From the NCBI RefSeq assembly GCF_020886695.1, contig NZ_AP024485.1, positions 443,001-507,000 of the forward strand: a stretch of DNA of 64,000 nucleotides, read 5' to 3'. This DNA is from Pseudodesulfovibrio sediminis. Lineage in GTDB: Bacteria; Desulfobacterota; Desulfovibrionia; Desulfovibrionales; Desulfovibrionaceae. The translations under genes were made by a program, and so were the position numbers. Below are positions 1 to 9,181 of the stretch, one piece after another (within the stretch, counting starts at the first letter, position 1; the number at the start of each line of letters is the position of its first letter). The notes under the pieces were generated by a model. That model was not told where the DNA came from. It worked only from the letters and a program-made list of their open reading frames with translations, and ran no database searches.

Positions 1-2
1 CA

Positions 3-230
3 CTGCACTCAGTGCTTTTGCCCTTTGGCGTTTTGCTTTCATTTGCGTTTGTGGCCGGTGCCTTGCTGACTCTGCTCTATTTTGCCGTAGACAAATTTCG
101 CACCATGTCCACAATGCGCGAATACCGGACTCGTATGTCCAGCCTGGAGCAGGAGCTCAATTCTCTGCGCAACATGCCCATTACTGAAGAGCAGTCTTAC
201 TCAGAAGTGAAAGAAGAAGAGAACGCATAG
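3..230 (+). CDS. lapA: LapA-domain inner-membrane protein, 5' truncated
   Basis: The reading frame is open to the window edge, so the true start lies upstream and only the C-terminal part is visible. What remains is one hydrophobic segment (from LPFGVLLSF to LLYFAVDKF) followed by a short basic-acidic coiled-coil-like tail with heptad leucines (SLEQELNSL). This is the layout of LapA (DUF1049) proteins, which are small inner-membrane partners of LapB in controlling lipopolysaccharide synthesis. The stop lies 8 bases before lapB, so the two are almost certainly cotranscribed. The call rests on this adjacency plus topology, since the fragment itself is short. Confidence 0.75.
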   Translation: MHSVLLPFGVLLSFAFVAGALLTLLYFAVDKFRTMSTMREYRTRMSSLEQELNSLRNMPITEEQSYSEVKEEENA

Positions 231-238
231 GGACCTCT

Positions 239-1390
239 ATGGTTTGGAAATTGTTTGGACGTAAAAAGGTTTCAACATTCGATGAGAACATTGAAGCCGC
301 ACGAGCAGCCGGTGGTGGGGAATCCCTGCCGGTTGAGGATACTCGTGCCGCTATCGAGGAGCTTAGTCAGGTCGTCAAGAACGACCCCGAAGCTGTTGAA
401 ATCTATCTCGCATTGGGAAGCTTGTATCGCTCTCAAGGGGAAATAGAGCGTGCCATCCAAATCAGAAACAGCCTTATTGTACGGCCTAGCCTGGATCGTA
501 AGTTCAAGGCCCGAGCGTGGTTTGAGCTCGGCAGGGATTTTCGTAGAGGCGGATTCCTTGATCGTGCTGAAAAGGCCTTTGAAGAAGCCCGTGCTCTGGG
601 ACAATCCTCGTCATCCATTCATCAGGAAATGGCTCGACTCGCAGCAGAACGCGGTGCCTTTGAGATCGCAGCCGAATCATATGGACAATTGAATCTTCCC
701 TTGCCGCAGGCCCACTATCTGGTGCGACTCGCAACGGATCAGTTCTCCGATGGTGAAGACTCTCGGGCTCACCGATCCTTGCGACATGCCATACGGGCAT
801 ACCCGGGAGCGATAGAAGCGTGGCTGGAGCAGCTTGTTCAGGCCTATAAAAGCGGCAGTGCCAATAAGGTCGGGGATATTTTAGGACAAGCTCTTGAGCA
901 TGTTGCCCCTGAACTGCGGTTTGTCCTTTTCGAGGGAATCCTGCAGGCCATTACTAAAGCCGAGATATTCAAGGAGAGAGCTGCGGGCGAAGAGACTGAA
1001 TGGTCTCATGCCTGTGCCGATGAAAAGCTGGTGGCCAAGATCATTCCAATCATGGAGTGTCAGGCACCAGATGTCCTGATTCTCTACTATGGGGCATTGT
1101 TTTATCTTAAGATCAATGATCAGGATAACGCGCAGGCCTGGTTGGAGAAATCCATGGTCATGCTGCCCGATTTCTGGCTGGCCCGGTTGGAACTCTTTGA
1201 ACTTTCACGAGCCGATCAGACGTTGACTCCGTTTTTCAGGGAGCAATTAACTTTTTTCATTGATCGGGCCAGACGTGTGCGTCGGTTTTTCTGCCGTCGT
1301 TGCGGGTTAAAGCGAGATCAGTTGTTTTTCAACTGCCCCCGTTGTCGAAGCTGGCACTCCATTGCTTTTCGCACTGATATTTCAGAATAA
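239..1390 (+). CDS. lapB: LapB, lipopolysaccharide assembly TPR protein
   Basis: This 383-residue protein has successive tetratricopeptide-like helices over most of its length (for example AIEELSQVVKNDPEAVEIYLAL and the AEKAFEEA helix). It ends in a rubredoxin-type metal knuckle with Cys352, Cys355, Cys366 and Cys369. TPR array plus C-terminal rubredoxin-like module is the signature of LapB/YciM, which in Escherichia coli brings LpxC to FtsH for degradation and so balances lipopolysaccharide with phospholipid. The length matches the family (about 389). Unlike the E. coli protein, the first 25 residues are polar and show no clear membrane anchor, so attachment may depend on LapA, encoded just upstream. 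An AGGGA ribosome site precedes the ATG. Confidence 0.9.
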   Translation: MVWKLFGRKKVSTFDENIEAARAAGGGESLPVEDTRAAIEELSQVVKNDPEAVEIYLALGSLYRSQGEIERAIQIRNSLIVRPSLDRKFKARAWFELGRDFRRGGFLDRAEKAFEEARALGQSSSSIHQEMARLAAERGAFEIAAESYGQLNLPLPQAHYLVRLATDQFSDGEDSRAHRSLRHAIRAYPGAIEAWLEQLVQAYKSGSANKVGDILGQALEHVAPELRFVLFEGILQAITKAEIFKERAAGEETEWSHACADEKLVAKIIPIMECQAPDVLILYYGALFYLKINDQDNAQAWLEKSMVMLPDFWLARLELFELSRADQTLTPFFREQLTFFIDRARRVRRFFCRRCGLKRDQLFFNCPRCRSWHSIAFRTDISE

Positions 1391-1409
1391 CTCTATCTAA
1401 ATACATCAC

Positions 1410-4040
1410 GTGACCAAAAGAAAACTCACTCCCATGCTTGAGCAGTACCTCCGTTTCAAGGAGGAGCACCCTGGTTGTCTGCTTTTTTTCCGCATGGGCG
1501 ATTTTTACGAATTGTTTTTTGAGGATGCGGAGATTGTGGCCAGGGCCGTCCAGATAGCCCTGACCAGCAGAAATCCCAATGACGAGAACCCTATTCCCAT
1601 GTGCGGCATGCCCCACCACTCTGTGGAGCCATACCTCAGCCAGTTGCTCGACAAGGGATACAAGATTGCCATCTGTGATCAAATAGAAGATCCCAAGGAA
1701 GCCAAAGGGTTGGTGAAACGCGATGTAACGCGGGTCCTCACGCCTGGCACCGTGGTTGAGGATTCCAACCTTACTTCCAAGGCAAACAATTACCTTGGCG
1801 CACTGTATTGGGGTTCCTCCAAAGAGGCCGGGGGCATTGCCTGGGTTGATTTTTCAACAGGTCAGTGGTCCGGTCTGCATAGCCGTCGTGAACTTGAACT
1901 GTGGCAATGGATGGCCAAGATCAATCCCAGAGAGCTTTTGCTTCCGCAGGGGATGAAGGTCCCGCCACAGTTTTCCGAGTTGAGTGATCAGGTAACACCG
2001 GTTTCTACCGGGACATTTTTTGACATGCCCTCTTCTGTTCATAGAATTCAGGAGACACAGGGGACGGCCGATCTTGGCAGTCTGGGCTTGAAAGGCAAGA
2101 ATGAACTTGTGCTCGCGTGTGGCGCCCTGCTCACCTACCTTGACCAGACCCAGAAAGGGGAATTTGGTCATATTGGCGAATTCAAGCCACTCAATCTATC
2201 GAAGCATCTTTTGCTTGATGAGATAACCGAGCGGAATCTTGAGATTTTCAGACGGCTGGATGGCAGACCTGGCAAGGGAACCCTGTGGCGCGTGTTGGAC
2301 CGAACCATGACGCCCATGGGCGGCCGTTTGCTTGAAGCGCGTCTCCGCCAGCCATGGCGTCAGCTTTCCCCTATCGAGAAAACTCTTGATTGTGTGTCTT
2401 TCTTCTTTGAACGGGATCAACTGAGAGGCGACATCCGTCATGCTCTTGATTCGGTTTATGACCTCGAAAGACTGTCAACGCGCATCTTTCTTGGACGGGC
2501 AAACCCAAAAGATTTCATTGCATTGCGAAAAAGTCTGTCAATGTTGCCGACTCTTCAACGGCATTTGAAAGAGCAGAATCTCGAAAAGGCAACAGAGCTG
2601 GGGCGTATCATCAGGAAGTGGGATGCCATGGATGATCTGTCCACACTTCTGGACACTGCCCTGGTGGACAGCCCTCCGCCAACCATCATGGAAGGCGGTT
2701 TGTTCAAAAAGGGATTTGATGCGGTATTGGATGACCTTATTGATCTCCATGAACACGGCGAGGATCTGCTTAACGAACTGCATCAAAAAGAATTGGCAGC
2801 CAATGATATTCCCAAATTGAAATTGGGATATAACAAGGTCTTCGGTTATTATTTCGACGTATCTAAAGCCTATAAGGGCCAGGTCCCGGAACATTTTATC
2901 CGTCGACAGACCCTTGTGAACAGCGAACGGTATATTACCCCTGAACTCAAGGAACTCGAAGACCGGATTATCTCTGCGTCTGATGAACGCAAGAGTCTGG
3001 AATACAAACTTTTTCAGGATTTGAGAGCACAACTGGCCAAAGCGCGCAGCCGATTCCTTTTCATGGCCGACGTGGTGGCGGCACTGGACTACTGGCAGGG
3101 ATTGGCCGAAGCCGCCCGAGTGAACGAATGGTGCAGGCCGGAATTGCATGAAGGCATGGAGATAGAAATTCATGCTGGCCGACACCCTGTGGTCGAAGAT
3201 GCCATGGGTGCGTCAAATTATATTCCCGGTGATATGAAAATGGATACGGATCGACGTATCCTGCTTATTACCGGCCCGAACATGGCTGGTAAATCCACGG
3301 TCCTCAGACAGGTCGCCATTCTGACCATTATGGCGCAGATCGGTTCCTTTGTGCCCGCCAAATCGGCCCGTATCGGCCTTGCCGATCGTGTTTTTTCTCG
3401 GGTGGGCGCTTCTGACAACCTCGCGCAGGGCCACTCCACTTTCATGGTGGAAATGACTGAAACCGCCCGTATTCTGCGCCAGGCCACCAAAAGAAGCCTG
3501 GTTATTCTGGATGAAATCGGGCGTGGAACGAGTACCTATGACGGACTTTCACTGGCCTGGTCTGTGGTCGAAGAACTCTCCATGCGCGCCAGTGGCGGCA
3601 TCCGCACGCTTTTTGCCACCCATTACCACGAATTGACCAGCCTCGAAGGGAAGATAGACGGCCTCAGAAACCTCAATATTGCAGTCAAGGAATGGAAAGG
3701 CGATATTGTGTTCCTGCGCAGGCTTGTCCCCGGCCCCGCGGATCGAAGCTATGGTATCGAAGTCGCCCGTCTGGCCGGTGTGCCGCGTCCCGTGGTCGAA
3801 CGAGCTCGGGAAATCCTTGCGAAACTCGAAGAAAAATCGCAGGATAGCAACTCACGAGGAGCGGTTGAAAAAGCCTCTCAAACATTGTTGCCCGGCTTTG
3901 GGGCGCCTCCCATCGAGATACGCGAAGAGTTGACGGAACATCCTATTATCACTCAGCTTGTTGATCTTGATGTGGACGGCATGACGCCTATCCAGGCGTT
4001 GATGCTCCTCAATCAATGGAAGGATATGATCAAGGATTGA
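1410..4040 (+). CDS. mutS: DNA mismatch repair protein MutS
   Basis: This 876-residue protein aligns with MutS from end to end. The N-terminal mismatch-binding Phe-X-Glu is F32-Y-E34 within GDFYELF. The Walker A loop GPNMAGKST is at residues 622-630, followed by the GHSTFMVEM signature, the Walker B LVILDEIGRGTSTYDG and the ATHYHEL switch. MutS recognises base mismatches and small loops and recruits MutL. Translation starts at GTG. This choice is supported by the conserved start KLTPMLEQY, although the upstream ribosome site is weak. The gene follows lapB after 19 bases and precedes a small lipoprotein gene by 4 bases. Confidence 0.97.
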   Translation: MTKRKLTPMLEQYLRFKEEHPGCLLFFRMGDFYELFFEDAEIVARAVQIALTSRNPNDENPIPMCGMPHHSVEPYLSQLLDKGYKIAICDQIEDPKEAKGLVKRDVTRVLTPGTVVEDSNLTSKANNYLGALYWGSSKEAGGIAWVDFSTGQWSGLHSRRELELWQWMAKINPRELLLPQGMKVPPQFSELSDQVTPVSTGTFFDMPSSVHRIQETQGTADLGSLGLKGKNELVLACGALLTYLDQTQKGEFGHIGEFKPLNLSKHLLLDEITERNLEIFRRLDGRPGKGTLWRVLDRTMTPMGGRLLEARLRQPWRQLSPIEKTLDCVSFFFERDQLRGDIRHALDSVYDLERLSTRIFLGRANPKDFIALRKSLSMLPTLQRHLKEQNLEKATELGRIIRKWDAMDDLSTLLDTALVDSPPPTIMEGGLFKKGFDAVLDDLIDLHEHGEDLLNELHQKELAANDIPKLKLGYNKVFGYYFDVSKAYKGQVPEHFIRRQTLVNSERYITPELKELEDRIISASDERKSLEYKLFQDLRAQLAKARSRFLFMADVVAALDYWQGLAEAARVNEWCRPELHEGMEIEIHAGRHPVVEDAMGASNYIPGDMKMDTDRRILLITGPNMAGKSTVLRQVAILTIMAQIGSFVPAKSARIGLADRVFSRVGASDNLAQGHSTFMVEMTETARILRQATKRSLVILDEIGRGTSTYDGLSLAWSVVEELSMRASGGIRTLFATHYHELTSLEGKIDGLRNLNIAVKEWKGDIVFLRRLVPGPADRSYGIEVARLAGVPRPVVERAREILAKLEEKSQDSNSRGAVEKASQTLLPGFGAPPIEIREELTEHPIITQLVDLDVDGMTPIQALMLLNQWKDMIKD

Positions 4041-4044
4041 TTTC

Positions 4045-4491
4045 ATGCAAAAGGCAATCTTAACGATAGTATTACTGCTGTTTACTCTGACTGTACTTGG
4101 GGGCTGTGCGCTTGGTCGCAAGGAATGGCCACAGGCAGTGGAAAGTGAAGATACATTCAAACTGAAAATCATCGAAGGGGTTCGGCAGGATGACTGCTTG
4201 ACCCTGAATGTTGGTGTTACAGGTGCCACCCATCGTCTCTGGCGGGCCAGTATTCAATACGAGGCCGTTGGTAGTGGTGAAGGAGAAGGATGTGAGGGGT
4301 GTCCATTCGTACCGAGAGATGCAGTGCATTTTACTCGCGATCAGCATGGATTCACTGTGCAGGACAATCACATGCAGCTCAGTTTCTGTGGGTTGACCCC
4401 GGGAACGGAATACAGGTTTCGGGTTGTGGGAAAGAGCGAGCTGCCTACCATGCCTCTCGAATACACTGATGTGTATATGTCATTGCCCTAA
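4045..4491 (+). CDS. Small lipoprotein of unknown function
   Basis: This 148-residue protein begins with a hydrophobic signal (from KAILTIVLLLF) ending in a lipobox LGGC, with Cys21 as the lipidation site. The remainder looks like a small beta-rich domain: the stretch GLTPGTEYRFRVVGKSELP resembles the end of a fibronectin-type-III fold. There is a CEGCP cysteine pair in the middle. I do not recognise a named family. It starts 4 bases after mutS, so it is probably cotranscribed with it, but the proximity does not suggest a shared role. An export-competent envelope protein is the safest description. Confidence 0.7.
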   Translation: MQKAILTIVLLLFTLTVLGGCALGRKEWPQAVESEDTFKLKIIEGVRQDDCLTLNVGVTGATHRLWRASIQYEAVGSGEGEGCEGCPFVPRDAVHFTRDQHGFTVQDNHMQLSFCGLTPGTEYRFRVVGKSELPTMPLEYTDVYMSLP

Positions 4492-4588
4492 ACTTTTCAG
4501 ATTTCTTTTGATATAATAAAAGTATTGGATGATATCAAAGTATACGGAGTACGTATTCTTCACATCATTTTCAGGAGATTGAATCACA

Positions 4589-5827
4589 ATGCATCATTTT
4601 GAATACCGCGACGGCTCCCTCTTTGCTGAAGAGGTCAGCGCTACCAAGTTGGCTGAAGAATACGGGACTCCTTTGTATATTTATTCCGCCGCTACGTTCA
4701 GGCGTCATTTTCAGGCCTTTGACTCTGCCTTCAAAGGCCTTGACCATTTGACGTGTTTTTCGGTCAAGGCGAACTCCAACCTGTCTGTTCTCAGAATGTT
4801 GGGCGAAGAAGGCGCCGGCATGGATATCGTCTCCGGTGGCGAGCTGTATCGTGCTTTGCGAGCCGGTATTGACCCCGGCAAAATCGTCTACTCGGGCGTG
4901 GGCAAGCGCGAATCCGAGATCAGAGAAGCATTGGAAGCGCGCATCTTGATGTTCAACATCGAATCTGTCGCTGAATTGCACAAGATTAACGCCGTGGCTG
5001 AAGAAATGGGTACGGTTGCCAAGGTCAGTTTCCGCATCAACCCGGATGTGGATGCCAAGACCCACCCCTATATTTCAACCGGCATGGCTAAAAACAAATT
5101 TGGTCTGGATATCGAACATTCACTGGAAGCCTACAAGCAGGCAGTGGAACTCAAGAACATTGATCCCGTGGGCATGGATTGTCATATCGGCTCCCAGCTG
5201 ACCTCAATTGATCCGTTTTTGGAAGCCCTGGATAAACTGCTGAATTTTTATGAAAAATTGAAAGATATTGGTGTGGATATCAAGTATCTTGATCTCGGTG
5301 GTGGACTTGGTATCCCCTATGACGAAGAGGAACCGCCCCACCCTACGGAGTTTGGTCAGGCTCTTGTTGAGAAACTCAAGGCATTACCGCTCAAGATCAT
5401 TCTCGAGCCGGGCCGTGTCATTGCCGGTAACGCCGGCATCATGATCACCGAAGTCGTCTATACCAAATCCAACCCCATGAAGAATTTTCTCATTGTGGAT
5501 GGCGCCATGAACGATCTGGTACGGCCGAGCCTCTATGGCTCCTACCACCGTATTGATGAAGTGGAAAAAAATGGTCGTGAGACCGATATCTTTGACGTAG
5601 TCGGTCCTATTTGCGAATCCAGTGATTTTCTCGCCCGGGATCGCGAACTGCCCAAGATGGAACAGGGGGAAAGATTGGTTGTCTTCTCCGCTGGAGCGTA
5701 TGGTTTCACAATGGCTTCGAACTACAACACCCGTCCTCGGGCCTGCGAGCTCATAGTGGATGGAGACAAGGTGCTTGTAGCCAGAAAACGTGAAACATAT
5801 GAAGATCTTATAGAGAACGAAATCTAA
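4589..5827 (+). CDS. lysA: Diaminopimelate decarboxylase
   Basis: This 412-residue type III PLP-dependent decarboxylase makes the last step of lysine synthesis, converting meso-diaminopimelate to lysine. The PLP lysine is Lys60 in CFSVKANSN. Other family motifs are the MDCHIGSQ stretch, the DLGGGLG phosphate-binding loop, EPGRVIAGNAG, and the C-terminal active-site block GAYGFTMASNYNTRPRA. An AGGAG ribosome site lies about 12 bases before the ATG. The gene stands alone with its own intrinsic terminator directly downstream. dapA, another lysine-pathway gene, is at the far end of this window. Confidence 0.97.
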   Translation: MHHFEYRDGSLFAEEVSATKLAEEYGTPLYIYSAATFRRHFQAFDSAFKGLDHLTCFSVKANSNLSVLRMLGEEGAGMDIVSGGELYRALRAGIDPGKIVYSGVGKRESEIREALEARILMFNIESVAELHKINAVAEEMGTVAKVSFRINPDVDAKTHPYISTGMAKNKFGLDIEHSLEAYKQAVELKNIDPVGMDCHIGSQLTSIDPFLEALDKLLNFYEKLKDIGVDIKYLDLGGGLGIPYDEEEPPHPTEFGQALVEKLKALPLKIILEPGRVIAGNAGIMITEVVYTKSNPMKNFLIVDGAMNDLVRPSLYGSYHRIDEVEKNGRETDIFDVVGPICESSDFLARDRELPKMEQGERLVVFSAGAYGFTMASNYNTRPRACELIVDGDKVLVARKRETYEDLIENEI

Positions 5828-5833
5828 TTGGAC

Positions 5834-5861
5834 AGGCCGGGGGTTCGCCTCCGGCCTTTTC
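5834..5861 (+). terminator. Intrinsic terminator after lysA
   Basis: A 10-bp GC-rich stem with a TTCG tetraloop is followed by four T residues. It begins a few bases after the lysA stop and also excludes a longer, TTG-initiated reading of the next gene. Confidence 0.85.
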
Positions 5862-5875
5862 ATTTCAGGCTAGTC

Positions 5876-6613
5876 ATGTCCAGACTCAATTCATTTTATC
5901 TTTCTCCTGATCAATGGCCCACAGCGGTTGGTGACACGGTTGTGTTGGAAGGAGCCGAGGTCAAACACATGGGGACCGTCCTGAGAACGGAAAAGAACCA
6001 GACCGTTCGCCTATTTGATGGGCAGGGTCGGACCGGACTGTTTGTGGTAATCGATTTCGGACGAAACAAGGCTGTTCTTCAGGCAACAGAACTGGCTGAG
6101 CACCCTGCTCCGGCTACTGGACTCACCCTTGCCATTGGTTGGGGAAAATCAAAAAGACGCAACTACCTTTTCGAGAAAACCGTTGAACTCCAAGGTAATG
6201 GAATTGTCTTTTGGCAGGCGAAACGGAGCCAGGGGCGCGTTCCCGATCAAATAAAAGCGACATGGTCAGACAAATGCATCCAGGCCGCAAAGCAGTGCGG
6301 CAGTGTGTATTTACCAGAATTGAAGACCAGTGTAGGTGGCGTGGCGGCTTTGGTTCAATTGGCTGATGCTTTTGATCACTGCTATATTGCGTGGGAATCA
6401 GATCAAATTTCATCTCCGCTCTCCCCTTTCATGCTTTCCAAAGGCCGTTCTCTTGTAGTAATCGGACCGGAAGGCGGGTTCGATGATGCGGAAGCCGAAA
6501 AGCTTATTCAGGCATCGTTCAAGGCCGTCACGTTGGGACGGAGTATTCTTCGCTGGGAAACGGCGGCTACATATTGCCTTAGTTTGGCCATGTTTGGTGG
6601 ACAGGAAGTATAA
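5876..6613 (+). CDS. rsmE: 16S rRNA (uracil1498-N3)-methyltransferase
   Basis: This 245-residue SPOUT-class methyltransferase modifies U1498 of 16S rRNA. It shows an N-terminal PUA-like domain (with GAEVKHMGTVLR and VRLFDGQG) and the C-terminal knot motifs VVIGPEGGFDDAEAE and TLGRSILRWETA, which bind S-adenosylmethionine. The ATG at 5876 is preferred over an in-frame TTG at 5828, because the latter lies at the lysA terminator and would add 16 non-conserved residues. The stop overlaps the start of rarA by one base (TAATG), which implies translational coupling. Confidence 0.93.
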   Translation: MSRLNSFYLSPDQWPTAVGDTVVLEGAEVKHMGTVLRTEKNQTVRLFDGQGRTGLFVVIDFGRNKAVLQATELAEHPAPATGLTLAIGWGKSKRRNYLFEKTVELQGNGIVFWQAKRSQGRVPDQIKATWSDKCIQAAKQCGSVYLPELKTSVGGVAALVQLADAFDHCYIAWESDQISSPLSPFMLSKGRSLVVIGPEGGFDDAEAEKLIQASFKAVTLGRSILRWETAATYCLSLAMFGGQEV

Positions 6614-7836
6614 TGAAACTGGAAATAGAAGAAAATCAACCTCTTGCTGATCGAATTCGTCCTGCCACACTGGATGATTTTGTTGGGCAGGGGCATATTC
6701 GAAACAGAATAGAGGCATTTACTCACTCCAAGAGGATGCCCAGTCTTTTGCTGTTTGGTCCCCCCGGATGCGGCAAGTCGACCCTGGCAATGTTGTTGGC
6801 ACACATGACCGGAAAGAAATTTTTGCGTGTCAGCGCCCCGGAAGCAGGGTTGACCGCACTGCGCAAGATGCTGCCCGGGCAGGATATTCTTATCCTTGAT
6901 GAGTTGCATCGTTTTTCCAAGGCCCAACAGGATTTCTTCCTCCCCATTCTTGAAAGCGGCGAAATTACTCTGTTGGCTACGACTACGGAAAATCCGTCGT
7001 TCAGCGTCACCCGTCAACTCCTCTCGCGGCTCCATGTTTTGCGTTTGCGTCAACTCAGCCGAGAAGAACTTTTGGATGTCAGCGTGCGTGGTGCCAAGGA
7101 ACTCGGTGTTGATCTCGAAGAAGACAGCCATAAGATGCTGGCCGCCATGGCTGGTGGTGACGCTCGTACTCTGCTGAATTTACTTGAGTATACTGCTGAA
7201 CTTCCCAAGGATAAACGATGCCCTGAGTGCCTGCGCGAGTCGCTGCCGGAGATACTTGTCCGGGGCGATCGGGATGGTGACTCGCATTATGAGCTTGTCT
7301 CGGCGTTGATTAAATCCATTCGGGGCAGCGATCCTGATGCAGCGCTCTACTATCTTGCCTGTCTCATCGAAAGCGGTGAGGATCCGCGTTTCATCACGCG
7401 TCGTCTGATTATTTCTGCTTCCGAAGATGTGGGACTGGGCGACCCAACTGCCTTGAGTCATGCAGTGGCCTGCCACCAGGCTGTTGAAGCCATCGGCATG
7501 CCCGAAGGGTTTATTCCCATGTCGCAAACAGCTGTATATCTTGCGTTGGCGCCCAAATCGAACTCAACATATGGAGCGTATCGGACTGCCCAAAAGGAAG
7601 TGCGGGAAAATGGCGCCAAGCCGGTTCCTCTTCATTTGCGCAATGCAACGACATCCCTGCAGCGCGAGTGGGGATATGGTCGAGGCTATCTCTATCCTCA
7701 TAATTTTCCCAAATCCTGGGCTGATCAGGATTACCTGCCTAGTGATTTGTCAGGAAGAAAATTCTATCATCCCAAAGACCAGGGAACAGAACCAAAACTG
7801 CTATCCTGGTTAAGACAATTCAAGAAACAGCGATAA
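6613..7836 (+). CDS. rarA: RarA/MgsA replication-associated recombination AAA+ ATPase
   Basis: This 407-residue protein has the clamp-loader-like AAA+ core: Walker A GPPGCGKST (residues 49-57), Walker B LILDELHRF, sensor TTTENPSF, and SRLHVLRL. The C-terminal helical tetramerisation part includes AALYYLACLIESGEDPRFI and ends in the typical QREWGYGRGYLYPHNFP-like stretch. RarA acts at stalled replication forks. It is coupled to rsmE by a one-base overlap. The next gene is convergent, with only about 60 bases between the stops. Confidence 0.93.
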   Translation: MKLEIEENQPLADRIRPATLDDFVGQGHIRNRIEAFTHSKRMPSLLLFGPPGCGKSTLAMLLAHMTGKKFLRVSAPEAGLTALRKMLPGQDILILDELHRFSKAQQDFFLPILESGEITLLATTTENPSFSVTRQLLSRLHVLRLRQLSREELLDVSVRGAKELGVDLEEDSHKMLAAMAGGDARTLLNLLEYTAELPKDKRCPECLRESLPEILVRGDRDGDSHYELVSALIKSIRGSDPDAALYYLACLIESGEDPRFITRRLIISASEDVGLGDPTALSHAVACHQAVEAIGMPEGFIPMSQTAVYLALAPKSNSTYGAYRTAQKEVRENGAKPVPLHLRNATTSLQREWGYGRGYLYPHNFPKSWADQDYLPSDLSGRKFYHPKDQGTEPKLLSWLRQFKKQR

Positions 7837-7896
7837 CAAATACCCATTAAAACGAATGGTTACGTTTTTGTCTTGCTAGACACTTAAGCCATCACT

Positions 7897-9177
7897 TTAA
7901 GAAATTGCTCCCGTTTTTTTATAGAGCTTCTGCCACTCATCAAGGAACAGAATTGCCGTATCCAGATCGGAGAGTTTGCCCTCCTGTTGTCGAACAGCCC
8001 ATACTAAATCTTCAAATGAGACATCTTCCGGCAAACGGAGTTTACCAAGTAGCTTTTTAATGTCCTCAGCCAATTCAGGCGGGTAATCTGTGTTGAAAAC
8101 GGATGACTGTTTCTTTGGTTTTGGCCATCCTGGTATACGTTCAGCCGTGAATTCAATGAGTGTGCGCATACGATGTGTGTAGGTGTGGTCAGCAAGAACG
8201 CGTGCCCTTCCACGTTCAGCGATGGCCTTACGTTTTTCTGGTTGAGTTGAATAATAATCAATCTTTTCAATAAGATCATCCATACTTGAGAATGTCGCAA
8301 GCTCATCCTCAGCAAACGCCTTGTCAAGCAAGGTTCGTTTATCCACCAATTGAAAAGCGCCACAGGCCGCCAACTCAAAGGTACGAGGATTGACGAAGTC
8401 GCCGAAAGTCACCAGTTCCTCCGCCTGAATGCTCGAATGCAAATTGAGATTGATCTTTGTGGCATTAAAAATTTTCACACATTCTTCGGGCGTTACGCGA
8501 GCCCCTTTGAGTTGAAGAAGTGGTGCCAGCACATGATCTCCGTCCCATTCGGTACCCCACAGTTTAAAATCATATTTGACCAGATCACGAAACGCCTTAC
8601 GTCGATTGGCATACCCTGCTCCCATGAATGACACGTCCGATCCGAATTTGCGTTTTTCCACTGGGGTCAGATCAACGGGCTGATGGAAGTCGGGCTGGGC
8701 TGCCAATGGCAGGTAGACGGCATTGGGTTGACCTATTGACTCAAGATCTTTGAAAAATTGTCCTTTTTGAATGACTGCAAAGATATCATACAACGGTGCA
8801 AACGACTTCCAGTATGTGAAGAGTGTATGATCTTCGACAAACCACATCGCCGTCACCACTCCGTCACGTCTGAGTCGTTTAAGTGCCTGACGATTGAGAG
8901 GCGCTTGAGCCATGGACAGAACCATATCCGGCTCAAAAGACTCCACTTTGGCAAGAACGGCCTGACTGACGACGTTCAAAAAGGAATTCTGTAAATAATC
9001 CAGTCGATCCGTTGTCACCTTGAGAGCGTCCAGTGAATCGTAGGCAGGGTAAAAATCCGGTGCTTCAAAAGTTTCGACAAGGTGGCCCTCCTGTTGAAGA
9101 GCCGAGGCAACATATCGCCCAATGGGCAAAGAGCCGCCGTACAGTGGAAGAACAACCAGTATTCTCAAAGTGTTCAT
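7897..9177 (-). CDS. CgeB-type glycosyltransferase
   Basis: This 426-residue protein has a two-lobed glycosyltransferase layout. The N-terminal half starts LRILVVLPLYGGSLPIGRYV and continues to VTAMWFVEDHTLF, as in DUF3880-like domains. The C-terminal half carries the sugar-nucleotide block PRTFELAACGAFQLVDKR and a helical tail (DHTYTHRMRTLIEF), as in CgeB proteins. Such proteins are common in Desulfovibrio next to lipopolysaccharide or flagellin glycosylation genes. The donor and acceptor cannot be read from the sequence. It follows a GT9 family gene by 4 bases on the same strand, so the pair probably works on one glycan. Confidence 0.8.
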   Translation of the reverse strand: MNTLRILVVLPLYGGSLPIGRYVASALQQEGHLVETFEAPDFYPAYDSLDALKVTTDRLDYLQNSFLNVVSQAVLAKVESFEPDMVLSMAQAPLNRQALKRLRRDGVVTAMWFVEDHTLFTYWKSFAPLYDIFAVIQKGQFFKDLESIGQPNAVYLPLAAQPDFHQPVDLTPVEKRKFGSDVSFMGAGYANRRKAFRDLVKYDFKLWGTEWDGDHVLAPLLQLKGARVTPEECVKIFNATKINLNLHSSIQAEELVTFGDFVNPRTFELAACGAFQLVDKRTLLDKAFAEDELATFSSMDDLIEKIDYYSTQPEKRKAIAERGRARVLADHTYTHRMRTLIEFTAERIPGWPKPKKQSSVFNTDYPPELAEDIKKLLGKLRLPEDVSFEDLVWAVRQQEGKLSDLDTAILFLDEWQKLYKKTGAIS

Positions 9178-9181
9178 CTAG

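Noticed and set aside
5828-5875. TTG-initiated extension of rsmE
   Set aside because: It runs through the lysA terminator hairpin and adds residues not typical of the family.
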